A stretch of 64,000 nt of DNA from Streptomyces lydicus (lineage in GTDB: Bacteria; Actinomycetota; Actinomycetes; Streptomycetales; Streptomycetaceae). The stretch is taken from NCBI RefSeq assembly GCF_004125265.1, contig NZ_RDTE01000003.1, forward strand, positions 3,472,001 to 3,536,000. The letters are read 5' to 3'. Shown here piece after piece: positions 49,821 through 60,439 of the stretch (positions are counted from its first letter, which is position 1; every line of letters starts with the position of its first letter). The notes beneath the pieces were generated by a model. It ran no database searches, was not told where the DNA came from, and saw only the letters and a program-made list of their open reading frames with translations. Both the position numbers and the translations under genes were made by a program.

Positions 49821-50711
49821 CTACGCGAAGACGACCGTCCGGCTGCCGTTGAGCAGGACCCGGCGCTCGCTGTGCCACTTCACGGCGCGCGCCAGCGCCT
49901 GGCACTCCACGTCCCGGCCGATCGCCACGAGCTGGTCCGGCGTGACGTCATGGCCGACGCGCTCGACCTCCTGCTCGATGATCGGGCCCTCGTCGAGGTC
50001 GGCGGTGACGTAGTGCGCGGTGGCACCGATGAGCTTCACCCCGCGGGCGTGCGCCTGGTGGTACGGCTTGGCGCCCTTGAAGCTCGGGAGGAAGGAGTGG
50101 TGAATGTTGATGATCCGGCCGGACAGCGCCTTGCACAGATCGTCGGAGAGCACCTGCATATAGCGGGCGAGCACCACCAGCTCGACGTTCTCGGCCTCCA
50201 CCAGCTCCAGCAACTGCGCCTCCGCCTGGGCCTTGGTGTCGCGGGTGACCGGGATGTGGTGGAAGGGGATGTCGTACGAGCCGACCAGCTCGGCGAAGTC
50301 CGTGTGGTTGGAGACCACGGCCGCGATCTCGACCGGCAGCGCGCCGATCCGGGAGCGGAAGAGCAGGTCGTTGAGGCAGTGCCCGAACTTGGACACCATC
50401 AGGACGATCCGCATCTTCTCGTCGGCCCGGTGGATCTGCCAGTCCATGCCGAAGGAGTCGCCCACCGCGGCGAAGCTGGCGCGCAGCTTGTCGACGCTCA
50501 CCGAGGAGTCCGCACTGAAGTGGACCCGCATGAAGAACAGCCCGGTGTCATGGTCACCGAACTGCTGACTGTCCTCGATGTTGCAGCCGGTGATGAAGAG
50601 GTAGCTGGACACGGCGTGCACGATCCCCTGCTTGTCCGGGCAGGACAGGGTGAGGACGTACTGATCGTTCCGATCGTGCTGACCGGGCTGGGTGGGCTGC
50701 GACTCGCTCAT
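49821..50711 (-). CDS. purU: Formyltetrahydrofolate deformylase
   Basis: 296 residues. Hydrolyses 10-formyl-tetrahydrofolate to formate and tetrahydrofolate, balancing one-carbon pools for purine synthesis. An N-terminal ACT domain (LTLSCPDKQGIVHAVSSYLF) precedes a formyltransferase-like domain with the catalytic Asn/His in INIHHSFLPSFKGAKPY and the Asp in TADLDEGPIIEQ. ATG at 50711 (MSESQPTQPG) was chosen; six extra codons upstream lack support. It lies downstream of the SCO4402-like gene in the same orientation, with a 32-bp gap. Confidence 0.95.
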   Translation of the reverse strand: MSESQPTQPGQHDRNDQYVLTLSCPDKQGIVHAVSSYLFITGCNIEDSQQFGDHDTGLFFMRVHFSADSSVSVDKLRASFAAVGDSFGMDWQIHRADEKMRIVLMVSKFGHCLNDLLFRSRIGALPVEIAAVVSNHTDFAELVGSYDIPFHHIPVTRDTKAQAEAQLLELVEAENVELVVLARYMQVLSDDLCKALSGRIINIHHSFLPSFKGAKPYHQAHARGVKLIGATAHYVTADLDEGPIIEQEVERVGHDVTPDQLVAIGRDVECQALARAVKWHSERRVLLNGSRTVVFA

Positions 50712-50743
50712 GACCTCATAGGGTCGCACACCTGCCGGGCAGG

Positions 50744-51202
50744 TCAGGCCGGGGCGTCCGCCTGACCGGTCATGATGGCCAGCACCTCCAGCGAGCGCGG
50801 CGCGGCGTCGGGGTCCTCACCGTCCGCCGTCGCCAGCTGCACATGGGCCTCCCGGGCCGCGTGCACGGCCTCCGGCCAGCCCTGGTGCTCCAGGTACGCG
50901 GTCACCGGGGCGTCCGCGCCGACCTGGTGCATGATCCGCAGCACCCGGAGCACGGCGGCATCGACGAGCTGCGCCTCCCGGGAGTCCCGGAAGATCGTGC
51001 CGACGTATTTCTCGGCGGACCAGTTGTCCAGCCAGGTGTCCTCGACGAGGCGGTAGACGGCGTCGGTGACATCTCCGTACCCGGGCAGGCCGGCCAGCCA
51101 GGCCTCCTGCTGGAAGGCGGGGTCGGAGAGCATGTGCAGCGCGGAACGCACATTGCTGCGCCAGCGCCACCACGGCATGTCGTTGAGTGGCATGCCGCCC
51201 AT
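50744..51202 (-). CDS. SCO4402-family conserved protein
   Basis: 152 residues from the ATG at 51202 (MGGMPLNDMPWWRWRSNVRS); longer starts at 51250 or 51286 are possible. The protein is predicted all-helical with many Trp/Tyr and acidic residues (LVEDTWLDNWSAEKYVGTIF, VLRIMHQVGADAPVTAYLEH). It matches from memory a family conserved across Streptomyces that is found next to purU, here with a 32-bp spacing. No catalytic motif is visible; function unknown. Confidence 0.8.
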   Translation of the reverse strand: MGGMPLNDMPWWRWRSNVRSALHMLSDPAFQQEAWLAGLPGYGDVTDAVYRLVEDTWLDNWSAEKYVGTIFRDSREAQLVDAAVLRVLRIMHQVGADAPVTAYLEHQGWPEAVHAAREAHVQLATADGEDPDAAPRSLEVLAIMTGQADAPA

Positions 51203-51373
51203 GGTGGTCGAGCGGCGCCCGCGACGGGAAGACTTCTCCGAACCTTGCACAGCAATCGATCGTACGTTCTTCACCAACGATCTCAAGCTGCCCCCCGGAG
51301 TTCACCTCTGCGTCACCGGTCATTACCTCGTCGTCACCAGCCCGTTCCGGGCAGGACGGAAGGCTGCTGTGCC

Positions 51374-52726
51374 ATGACCGGACGGCGACGCCCCCTCCCC
51401 CGCCCCTTCTCCTCGGTTCCCGCGGCCACCACCGCCTCGGCGGCGGCGTGCACGGCGGTCCTTGCGTCGCTGCTCTCGGGCTGCGGCTCGCCCGCCGGGG
51501 CGGCGGAGGATGTGGGGGACAAGTCGCCCATCACGGTGATGACCTGGGCTCCCGAGGGCACCAAGGCGACCAATATGCCGGGGATGCCGGCCATGGCCCA
51601 GGCCTACGCCCGGTGGGCCAACTCCCGGGGCGGTATCCGGGGCCACCATCTCAAGGTGCTGACCTGCAACGAGCAGAACGACTCGGTGACCGCGGCGCAC
51701 TGCGCCCAGCGCGCGGTGACCGAGGGCGCCGTCGCCGTCGTCGGCTCGTACAGTCAGTTCGGCCGCTCGTTCATGTCGCCGCTGGAGGTCAAGGGCATCC
51801 CCTTCATCGGCGGCTACGGCGCCTCGGACGAGGAGTTCGAGAGCCCGCTGTCCTACCCGGTCAACGGCGGCCAGGCCTCCCTGCTCGCCGGCAACGGCCG
51901 CCAGCTGGCGGACGACTGCTCGCGCGTCGCGCTGGTCCGGCCGGACACCATCCAGGGCGACCAGATGCCGTCCCTGCTCAACTCCGGCCTCCAGAGCGGC
52001 CATCGGCACCCGGCCAAGGACATCAAGGCGCCCGAGGACGGCACCGACTACTCGTCCGAGGTGAACCGCGCACTGGACGACGTGGATGCCGACCCGGCCG
52101 TCCACGGCACCTCGGCGGCCGGCGGAAAGGCGCCCGGCTCCTGTGTGGCCGCCTCGCTCGGCGACCACACGGACACATTCTTCGACTCGTTCCGGCGGCT
52201 GCAGGAGGACCGTCCCAAGGTGCGGGTCGCCTCCGTCCTGGGCAGCGTCGGCCAGTCCCTGCTGAACCGTACGGGCGGCAGCGCCGGGCCGCTGGAGGAC
52301 GCGGACATCACCGGTTGGTACCCGGTCGCGCACGATCCGCGCTGGCAGCCGATGCGCAAGGTCATCAACGACTTCGCCTTCGACGACAACCGCATCGACC
52401 CGGCCGACCAGGGCGTCCAGACGACCTGGATCGCCTACACCGTGCTGCGCGCCCTGATCGGGCAGCTCGACGACGCGGGCGTGGACGACATCACCCCGCA
52501 CGCCCTGCAGACGACGCTGGACCGCGGTGACCACGCCATCGACACCGGCGGCCTGACCCCGAAGCTCCGCTGGCGGGACGAGGACATGCTCGCCGTCCAG
52601 GACTTCCCGCGCATCGTGAACGGGATGGTGACCTACCAGGTCGTCAGGGACGGCGAGTTGACCGCCGCCAAGGACGGCTTCGTGAATGTCGCCAAGACGC
52701 TGGAGCGGCGGCGCACGGACAGCTGA
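51374..52726 (+). CDS. Lipoprotein, periplasmic-binding-protein fold (branched-chain amino acid ABC type)
   Basis: 450 residues. Signal peptide with a lipobox LLSGCGS near residue 33, so the cysteine is lipidated and the protein anchored outside the membrane. The rest matches Leu/Ile/Val-binding-type solute-binding proteins (PITVMTWAPEGTKATNMPGM, GAVAVVGSYSQFGRSFMSPL, FIGGYGASDEEFESPLSYPV). No ABC permease or ATPase genes accompany it, so it may act as a sensor or with an unlinked transporter. ATG at 51374 has GGAAGG about 12 bases upstream. It is convergent with the next gene and shares a short duplicated segment with the gap. Confidence 0.88.
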   Translation: MTGRRRPLPRPFSSVPAATTASAAACTAVLASLLSGCGSPAGAAEDVGDKSPITVMTWAPEGTKATNMPGMPAMAQAYARWANSRGGIRGHHLKVLTCNEQNDSVTAAHCAQRAVTEGAVAVVGSYSQFGRSFMSPLEVKGIPFIGGYGASDEEFESPLSYPVNGGQASLLAGNGRQLADDCSRVALVRPDTIQGDQMPSLLNSGLQSGHRHPAKDIKAPEDGTDYSSEVNRALDDVDADPAVHGTSAAGGKAPGSCVAASLGDHTDTFFDSFRRLQEDRPKVRVASVLGSVGQSLLNRTGGSAGPLEDADITGWYPVAHDPRWQPMRKVINDFAFDDNRIDPADQGVQTTWIAYTVLRALIGQLDDAGVDDITPHALQTTLDRGDHAIDTGGLTPKLRWRDEDMLAVQDFPRIVNGMVTYQVVRDGELTAAKDGFVNVAKTLERRRTDS

Positions 52727-52846
52727 TGCGGCTGCGCCTGCGCCTCCCGCTGCGCCTGCCTTTTCTTCCTGCTCAGGGCTTGTTCGGGGCGGCGCACGGA
52801 CAGTTGACGCCCCTGCACCAGCCCCCGCACCTGGCCCCGCCCCTGC

Positions 52847-54751
52847 TCAGAGCTGTTCCGGGCGGCGCTCCGTCAGGCCGTACTTCTTGGCGAGCGGGTT
52901 CCAGATCTGGGCCGCCTGCTTCTTGGCCGTGGTCGCCTGGCCGCTGGCCGCATTGCCCTGGGCTGCCTGCCCGCTGGGCCGGGCCTTGCCCTTGTGGCAG
53001 CCCTTTTTGCTGCCGACCTGGCCGGCCCAGGCCGCGTAATGGTTGTCCGCGGCCGCCGAGGATTGCCAGGCCTTGGTCAGCATGGCGGTCAGCTGGGCGT
53101 GGTTGGGGATCTTGTCGACGGGCAGCTGCTGCAGCCGCTTCACCAGGTCGTTGCGCTGGCCGGCCGCGGCGCGCAGGTCCTTGGCCGCGCCGCCGAGGTT
53201 GCTGCAGGTCTTGATGCCGTTGACGGCGCCGATCACCGAGGAACGGCTGTTGTTGCTGTCGCCCAGCAGCGCGTCCAGGCCCTTGGCCTGCGCCTCGGCC
53301 GGATCGGTGGACGGCTTCTGCTGCTCCGGGTCCTTGGCCGCCTTGGTGGTACCGGCGCCGGCGTCCTGCTTCTTCGCCGCGGGCTCGTCGCCTCCCCCGC
53401 TCAGCGCCCAGCCGAGGCCGAGGCCGGCCCCCGCGAGCGCCACGATGACGATGCCGACGATCACGGCGGGGGCGAGCTTGCGGCGGCCGCCACCGTCGCC
53501 GTCGTACGAGGCCTGCTGGTCGTAGCCGCCGCCGGGCGGGAACTGCTGGCCCTGGTAGCCCTGGCCCTGCTGGCCGTGGCCCTGGTACCCCGGCCCCTGG
53601 CCCTGGCCCTGCTGGCCGTACGGCGGGCGGCCCGGGTCCTCGAAGCGCGGCAGCTGTGCGGTGGAGTCCGGGGCGCCGGGCCGGCCGGGGGTGCCCGGTC
53701 CGTCGCGGAACAGGCCGTCGAACTCGGCGGGAGTGGCACGGTCGTCCGGCGCACCGGGGCGGACGCCGTACGGCGCGCCGGGCGGCGGGGGCGGTGTGGC
53801 GGCGCCGACCGGCGCGATGAGCTGGGTGGCCTCGGCGTCGCCCGCGCCCTGGGCGCCGGGCATCGGCTGCGACTGCGGCATCGGCTGGGCCTGGCCCTGG
53901 GCCTGGCCCTGGGGTCTGGTCTGGTTCGGCTTGATGGCGCGCAGCATCGTGGTGGATTCGTCGGGCGTCTCGGGCCGGGTGCCTGCCTCGGGCGGCAGCG
54001 GCGCGGCACCCGGGCCGCCAGGCTGCTTGTCGAAGCCGGACTGCGCGTCGAAGGGCGGGATGAGCGCGGTGGCCTCCGCGTCGCTCGCGACGGGCGGCAG
54101 CGGCGCGCCGGTCTGCGGGGTCGCCCGCACCAGCTCACCGGACGGGCCCTGCGGCGGCTGCCCGTACTGCTGCTGCGGCTGCTGGGCCTGCTGCGACTGC
54201 TGAGGCTGCTGGGGCGCCTGCTGCGGCATCGAGGGCGGCAGCGGCGGCACCGGAGGCGGCCCCTGGGGAGCCGCCGGGAAGCCCTGACCGCCCTGCGACT
54301 GCGGCTGCGGCTGCGGCTGCTGCGGGGCGGGCGCCGGGGAGGCAGGAGAGGGCTGAGGGGCCTGAGAGGCCTGGGCGTGCTGCTGCTCCGGGGCGTATCC
54401 CTGGGGGCCCTGGCCGTAACCCTGCTGCCCCTGACCCTGAGCATGCGGCTGAGCCTGCTGCTGGGGCTGCTGGTACCCCTGGCCGTACGTCTGCGCCTGC
54501 TGCGGAGCGGATGCCTCGCCGTACTGGCCGGGTATCTCGCCGTACTGGCCGGACGCCTCGCCGTACCCCTGCTGCGGGGCGGGCGCGGCCTGCGGGCCGG
54601 GTCCCCAGGGCTGGCCCCACGGCTGCCCGGCCGGCGGTGCGGCCTGCTGGTCGGGCACCCAGGGCTCACCGTTGGCGGGCAGCACAATGCCCTCTCGCGC
54701 GGGGCCGGCCGCAGAATTCTGCGGGTCGTGGCCCTGTCCGCTCTGCGTCAC
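52847..54751 (-). CDS. Gln/Pro/Gly-rich membrane-anchored protein
   Basis: 634 residues from GTG at 54751 (RBS GTAGGAGTCACG). The first ~430 residues are a low-complexity, probably disordered cytoplasmic region: QQP, GQGYQGQQ and PPPPPGAPYG runs, with scattered repeats of ATQLIAP / ATALIPP / TTMLRAI resembling FHA-binding phosphothreonine-type motifs. One membrane helix (APAVIVGIVIVALAGAGLGL) is followed by a ~150-residue outside domain with two conserved cysteines (INGIKTCSNLGG, GSKKGCHKGK). It may scaffold a Ser/Thr kinase signalling complex, as such repeats do in other actinobacteria; this is an inference. Confidence 0.82.
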   Translation of the reverse strand: MTQSGQGHDPQNSAAGPAREGIVLPANGEPWVPDQQAAPPAGQPWGQPWGPGPQAAPAPQQGYGEASGQYGEIPGQYGEASAPQQAQTYGQGYQQPQQQAQPHAQGQGQQGYGQGPQGYAPEQQHAQASQAPQPSPASPAPAPQQPQPQPQSQGGQGFPAAPQGPPPVPPLPPSMPQQAPQQPQQSQQAQQPQQQYGQPPQGPSGELVRATPQTGAPLPPVASDAEATALIPPFDAQSGFDKQPGGPGAAPLPPEAGTRPETPDESTTMLRAIKPNQTRPQGQAQGQAQPMPQSQPMPGAQGAGDAEATQLIAPVGAATPPPPPGAPYGVRPGAPDDRATPAEFDGLFRDGPGTPGRPGAPDSTAQLPRFEDPGRPPYGQQGQGQGPGYQGHGQQGQGYQGQQFPPGGGYDQQASYDGDGGGRRKLAPAVIVGIVIVALAGAGLGLGWALSGGGDEPAAKKQDAGAGTTKAAKDPEQQKPSTDPAEAQAKGLDALLGDSNNSRSSVIGAVNGIKTCSNLGGAAKDLRAAAGQRNDLVKRLQQLPVDKIPNHAQLTAMLTKAWQSSAAADNHYAAWAGQVGSKKGCHKGKARPSGQAAQGNAASGQATTAKKQAAQIWNPLAKKYGLTERRPEQL

Positions 54752-55103
54752 CGTGACTCCTACCAACGTGCAGACCTACGGAATCGTCGGCTGCACGCTA
54801 CCGGGTCGCAGCAACGTTCGACCACGTCGCCTGGTCACCACCCCCGTCCGCCCCCGGCACGCACCGGGCGGACCCGGCGCGCGGCCCGCCCGACGGCGTA
54901 CGACATACCCGACGACATACCCGACGCCGTGCAACAAAGCCGTACAACGAAGCCGCGCAAGGAGGTCTTGCGACGAAAGCGGCCGCTCCTCCGCCGCCCC
55001 TCCGCCGCTCCCGCAATGAGGCGTTGTTCACGCTTCCCGGGGCGCCGTTCACGCTTCCGCGGCACCGCTCACGCTTCCCGCGGCGCCGTTCACACGGTGC
55101 CGT
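54752..55103. other. Intergenic region between NsdA-like and Gln-rich genes
   Basis: 352 bp. The part next to the Gln-rich gene must hold its promoter. The part next to the NsdA-like stop is the tandem repeat described separately. No gene was seen. Confidence 0.4.
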
Positions 55104-55113
55104 TCACGCCGCC
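55026..55113. repeat. Tandem GTTCACGCTTCC repeats at the NsdA-like stop
   Basis: Five units of 20-21 bases falling to 12 bases, based on GTTCACGCTTCCCGGGGCGCC. The last unit runs into the 3' end of the NsdA-like coding region. Confidence 0.85.
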
Positions 55114-56501
55114 GCCGTGGCCCTCAGCTCCAGCCGGCTGCTGAATTCCCGCACCACCGGTTCGTCCCGGAAGGGCTCCAGACGCAGCTGGAAGTCCTCC
55201 AGATACTCGGCACCGCGGTCCGAACGCAGCCCGCTCAGCAGCTCCACCGCCCGGGTGCCCGTATGGCAGGCCTGCTCCACCTCCCGCTGCTGCGCCTGGG
55301 CACCGGCCAGCAGCAGCAGCCCGATGGCCCGCCGCCGCGCCCGGCCCTCCGGGTGCCCGTCCAGCGCCTCTTGCGCACGCTGCCCGGCGGGTCCCGGCTG
55401 CCCCAGGTCACGGTGGCAGTGAGCGAGTTCATCGGCCAGATACGCCTGGTCGAAGTGCGAGATCCAGACCGGGTCGTCACCCGCGTCGGCCGACGCGTCA
55501 GCGCGCTCCATCGCGGCGACCGCCCGGCCGGCCACCACCTGGAAGGCCCGGCCGTCGCCCATCAGGGCGTGTCCGCGCGCCTCCGCCGCGCAGAACATCG
55601 CCTCCGCGCGCGGGGTGACATGGCCCCGGGCACCCTCCTGGGCGGCGCGCGCGAGCTGGGCGATCTCCCGGGGATTGCCGAGCGAGGCGGCGAGGTGGCT
55701 CATGCTCGCGGCCAGGACGTAACCGCCGTAGCCGCGGTCGCCGGCCGCCTGGGCCAGCCGCAGCGCCTGGATGTAGTAGCGCTGGGCGAGGCCGGGCTGG
55801 CCGGTGTCGACGGCCATATAGCCGCCGAGTTCGGTCAACCGCGCGACGGCGGCGAAGAGTTCCCGTCCGACGGACTCGCGGTACGAACCGGCCAGCAGTC
55901 CCGAGACCACGCTGTTGAGGTAGTGCACGACGACCGGCCTGACGTGCCCGGCGCCGAAGCGGTGGTCGAGTTCGCTGAGCGCCGTGGTCATCGCGCGGAC
56001 CGCCTCGACGTCCGAGATCCCGACCCGGGCACCGGCGTTCCGGGCGACCTGGCTGTCCGCCCCGGTGATCAGCCAGTCGCGGCTGGGCTCGACCAGGGCG
56101 GAGGCCGCGACCGTGGAACCGCTGAGGAAGTCGCGCCGCCCGACGTCGCTGCGCCACAGCTCGCAGACCTGCTCGATGGCCCCGAGGACGGTCGGCGAGA
56201 ACTGCAGCCCCACCCCGGAGGCGAGGTTCTTGCCGTCGGCCATCCCGATCTCATCGATGGTGACCGTGCGCCCCAGCTTGCGGCCCAACGCCTCGGCGAT
56301 GACGGCCGGAGCGCGGCCCCGCGGCTGCTGCCCGCGCAGCCACCGGGCCACGGAGGTCTTGTCGTAGCGGAGGTCGAGACCGTGCTCCGCTCCGCACATG
56401 TTGACGCGGCGGGCGAGCCCCGCGTTGGAGCAGGCGGCTTCCTGGATCAGCGTCTGCAGCCGTTCGTTGGGCTGGCGTGCGACGAGTGGCCTGGCGGCCA
56501 T
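55104..56501 (-). CDS. NsdA-like TPR regulatory protein
   Basis: 465 residues. N-terminal RQPNERLQTLIQEAACSNAG and DKTSVARWLRGQQPRGRAPA form a helix-turn-helix-like segment, and the rest is tetratricopeptide-like helices (VARLTELGGYMAVDTGQPGL, ALRLAQAAGDRGYGGYVLAA). This resembles NsdA, a negative regulator of sporulation and antibiotic production in Streptomyces. ATG at 56501 follows AGGGGGTACATGC. It is divergent from the PrimPol-like gene across a ~450-bp region; this pairing recurs in streptomycetes. Confidence 0.85.
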   Translation of the reverse strand: MAARPLVARQPNERLQTLIQEAACSNAGLARRVNMCGAEHGLDLRYDKTSVARWLRGQQPRGRAPAVIAEALGRKLGRTVTIDEIGMADGKNLASGVGLQFSPTVLGAIEQVCELWRSDVGRRDFLSGSTVAASALVEPSRDWLITGADSQVARNAGARVGISDVEAVRAMTTALSELDHRFGAGHVRPVVVHYLNSVVSGLLAGSYRESVGRELFAAVARLTELGGYMAVDTGQPGLAQRYYIQALRLAQAAGDRGYGGYVLAASMSHLAASLGNPREIAQLARAAQEGARGHVTPRAEAMFCAAEARGHALMGDGRAFQVVAGRAVAAMERADASADAGDDPVWISHFDQAYLADELAHCHRDLGQPGPAGQRAQEALDGHPEGRARRRAIGLLLLAGAQAQQREVEQACHTGTRAVELLSGLRSDRGAEYLEDFQLRLEPFRDEPVVREFSSRLELRATAAA

Positions 56502-56950
56502 GCATGTACCCCCTGAGTACCGCTGTGCGTTCACCGGCGAACGCCGTTCCCCGTGATCGATTCCCCGTGAATATGCCGGATATCCGAGAGATCCGGGATA
56601 TGCGCGATAGGAGAGATCGGAGTGATACGCACTTTGCAGCGGATGCTCAGTTGTGAGCGTTTTAGGCCCTGTCCGGAGCATCCCCGGTGCGCAGCGCTCG
56701 TTCACGAGTAGGGAGGGTGCGCGGTGCCGTGCACAGATCGCGGCGCCGCCGTGCCGGGCTTGCCCCGGGTGCACTGCGGCCTGCCGCCGGGCGGCCTCTC
56801 CGCCCGTCAGGCAGGTGGCTACCCGCTCCCCGGGCCCCACCCGCATATGCGCCCCCGCCGGTGCACCCATGCGCCCCACGTGCGAGAACGATGCGCCGGG
56901 GGCCCGCCGTCCGGCCGTAACCCCTGGTGACACCGGAAGTTGTCCTCAGC
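56502..56950. other. Divergent regulatory region between NsdA-like and PrimPol-like genes
   Basis: 449 bp, notably AT-richer between 56540 and 56660. It contains GATATCC and GGGATATG and a doublet GAGAGATC (about 56584 and 56610), which could be operator half-sites, and a perfect ribosome binding site for neither gene. No coding sequence with a start signal was found. Confidence 0.45.
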
Positions 56951-57637
56951 GTGGAAGAGACCATAGGAGTAGTCACAAGTACCCCGCAGATCCCCGGGCA
57001 GCGCGGCAAGCAGCCCGGCGAGGAGCTGCTCGAAACCGCGGTGCGTTACGCGGAGGAACGGCATTGGGATGTGTTCCCCGGCGCATGGCTGGAACACGAC
57101 GGCGACACCCTGCGCTGCTCGTGCGACGCCGGTGACTGCGCGGCGCCCGGCGCGCACCCGACCGCCCCCGGCTGGGCCGGACAGGCCACCGGCAGCGCCA
57201 CCGCCGTCCGCCGGATGTGGAGCAAGCAGCCGCGGGCCTCGATCCTGCTGCCGACGGGCCGGGCCTTCGAGGCGCTGGATGTCCCCGAGACCGCGGGCTG
57301 TCTGGCGCTGGCCCGTATGGAACGGATGGCACTGCCGCTGGGACCGGTGACCCGCACCCCCGGCCGGCGGATGCTCTTTCTCGTCCTTCCCGGTGCCTCG
57401 GTGAAGGTCCCGGCGCTGGTACGGAACCTGGGCTGGGCGCCGGCCGCGCTCGATCTGATCTGCCGCGGCGAGGGCGAGTACATCGCCGCCCCGCCGACCC
57501 GGGTGGGCGCGCACGGCTCGGTGCAGTGGGCGCGCCGCCCCACCGCCAGCAACCGCTGGCTGCCGGATGCCGAGGAGTTGATCAGCCCGCTCGCGTACGC
57601 CTGCGCACGGGACGCGGTCGCGGCCCGGGGGCGCTGA
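56951..57637 (+). CDS. Stand-alone PrimPol-like (bifunctional primase/polymerase) domain protein
   Basis: 228 residues from GTG at 56951; an upstream GTG at 56927 is in frame. The sequence matches the N-terminal archaeo-eukaryotic primase-polymerase domain (YAEERHWDVFPGAWLE, CSCDAGDCAAPGAHPTAPGW, RMWSKQPRASILLPTGRAF). The catalytic hDhDh motif, normally Asp-x-Asp, reads ALDVPE, with Pro in place of the second Asp, so polymerase activity is doubtful. It is divergent from the NsdA-like regulator. A regulatory or nucleotide-binding role is possible. Confidence 0.82.
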   Translation: MEETIGVVTSTPQIPGQRGKQPGEELLETAVRYAEERHWDVFPGAWLEHDGDTLRCSCDAGDCAAPGAHPTAPGWAGQATGSATAVRRMWSKQPRASILLPTGRAFEALDVPETAGCLALARMERMALPLGPVTRTPGRRMLFLVLPGASVKVPALVRNLGWAPAALDLICRGEGEYIAAPPTRVGAHGSVQWARRPTASNRWLPDAEELISPLAYACARDAVAARGR

Positions 57638-57822
57638 ACGCGGCCGGCCGGGGCCACTGACCCGGACCGGCCGATTCCCCTTGCCCGGCGCCGCGCCGCC
57701 CCGGACCGGTCCGCCCGCCCCGGGGGCGCTCATCGCCCGACATCCTCCGATACCCGGTCGTATCGTGGGGTCCCTGACGGGGGCCAGGACGGTCTCTGCG
57801 GGGACGTCGAAGGGCAGGGCCG

Positions 57823-58787
<965 letters not shown>

Positions 58788-58791
<4 letters not shown>

Positions 58792-60431
58792 GCACCGAAT
58801 CTCCCGTGGCGACCACGGGGCCGGCCGCCGCACCTTCCCCTTCCCTGACCGGCGTCTTCGTCCGGCTGAAGCTGTCGCTGCTGCGCAACGGGCTGCGGCA
58901 GTCCACCGGCCGCGCACTGGCGTATATCGCGTCCGTCGTCGTCGGTCTGCTGTTCACCGCCGGTGTGGTGCTGGGGCTGATCGCGCTGCGCGGCACCGCG
59001 CATGTCGGCGCGCTGGTCGTGCTGCTCACCGGGATCCTCACCCTGGGCTGGGCGGTGATGCCGCTGTTCTTCCCCACCGGGGACGAGACGCTGGATCCGA
59101 CCCGGCTGGTGATGCTGCCGCTGCGGCCGCGGCCGCTGATCGTGTCGCTGCTGGTGGCCTCGCTCGTCGGCATCGGCCCGGTCGTCACCCTCGCGCTGGC
59201 GGCCGGCTCGGTGATCGCGGTCGCCGACGGCCCGGCCGCCGCGGCCGTGGGTGTGGTGGCCGTCGTCCTGGTGGTGCTGGTGTGCGTGTCGCTGGCACGG
59301 GCCGTCGCCACCGCGTCGGTGCGGCTGCTGACCAGCCGCCGTGGCCGTGATCTCGCCGTACTGGGCGGCCTGTTCATCGCCATCGGCGCCCAGGGCATCA
59401 ATATCGTCGCCCAGAAGCTGGGCCGGCCGGACGGCCTGTCCGTATTGGAGCCGGTGGGCGAGGTACTGCGCTGGGTGCCGCCGGCCTCGGCGGTCAGTGC
59501 CGTCGAGGACGCCGGACACGGGGCGTACGGGCGGGCGCTGGCCGGCCTGGCGCTGGCGGCGCTGGCGCTGGTCCTGCTGCTGTGGTGGTGGCAGCGCACC
59601 CTGACCACCCTGATGACGGCCCCGGATTCCTCGACCCTCCAGGCGGTGGAGAAGGACAGCGCACGCCGGGCGGGCACGCAGCAGCGGGGGCTCGGGCGGC
59701 TGCTGCCGGACGGGCGGACCTGCGCGGTCATGCTCCGTACGCTGCGCTACGCCTGGCGCGACCCCAAGTCGAAGATGGCGTGGGCGACCGCGCTCGGCGT
59801 CGGCCTGCTGTTGCCGGCCGTCTCGGCGGCGCAGGGCAACGGCAGCATCTATACGTCGTTCTCGGCGTCGGCGCTGCTCGGGTCGCAGATGTACAACCAG
59901 TTCGGGCAGGACACCTCGGCGTTCTGGATGGTCGCCTCGACCCTCGCCACCCCGCGGGACGCCTACCGGGAACTGCGGGCGCGTGCCTGCGCGCTGGCGC
60001 TGGTGGCCGTCCCGTACGTCACGCTGGTCGTCGCCGGCACCGCCGCCGTCATCGGGCCGTGGTCGGACTTCGTGGAGGTCTACGGGCTCTCGCTGGCCGT
60101 GCTGGGTGCGCTGATGGCGACCGGGGCGCTGTCGTCGGCGGTCTTCCCGTACTCGATCCCCTCGGAGGGCAACAAGAACGTCGCGGCGGGACAGGCCGCG
60201 ATCGCCTGGTTCAGCCTCTTCGGCGGGGTGCTGGTGGGCGCCGTGCTGTGCGCACCGCTGCTGGGCCTGACCATCTGGCTGCATGTCGCCGGGCTGCACT
60301 CGCTGCTGTGGGTGCTGCTGCCGGTGGGCGCGGTCTACGGCGTGGGCATCGCGGAGCTGGGACTCCGGGTGGCGGCGCCCCGGGTGGCGCGGCGGCTACC
60401 GGAGATTCTGGTGGCGGTGAGCAAGGCCTGA
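58788..60431 (+). CDS. ABC transporter permease
   Basis: 547 residues with about twelve membrane helices in two halves (for example ALAYIASVVVGLLFTAGVVL and VPYVTLVVAGTAAVIGPWSD). Its ATG overlaps the stop of the ATPase gene, so both are one exporter. The length and two-half layout suit the ABC-2-like permeases that pair with single ATPases. Substrate unknown. A long tandem-repeat region follows before the convergent hydrolase. Confidence 0.9.
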
Positions 60432-60439
60432 GGACCACG

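Noticed and set aside
49463..49905. 148-codon open frames across the minisatellite with FRPG-type repeats
   Set aside because: Units of 17 and 18 bases alternate, so no frame keeps the repeat; no start signal.
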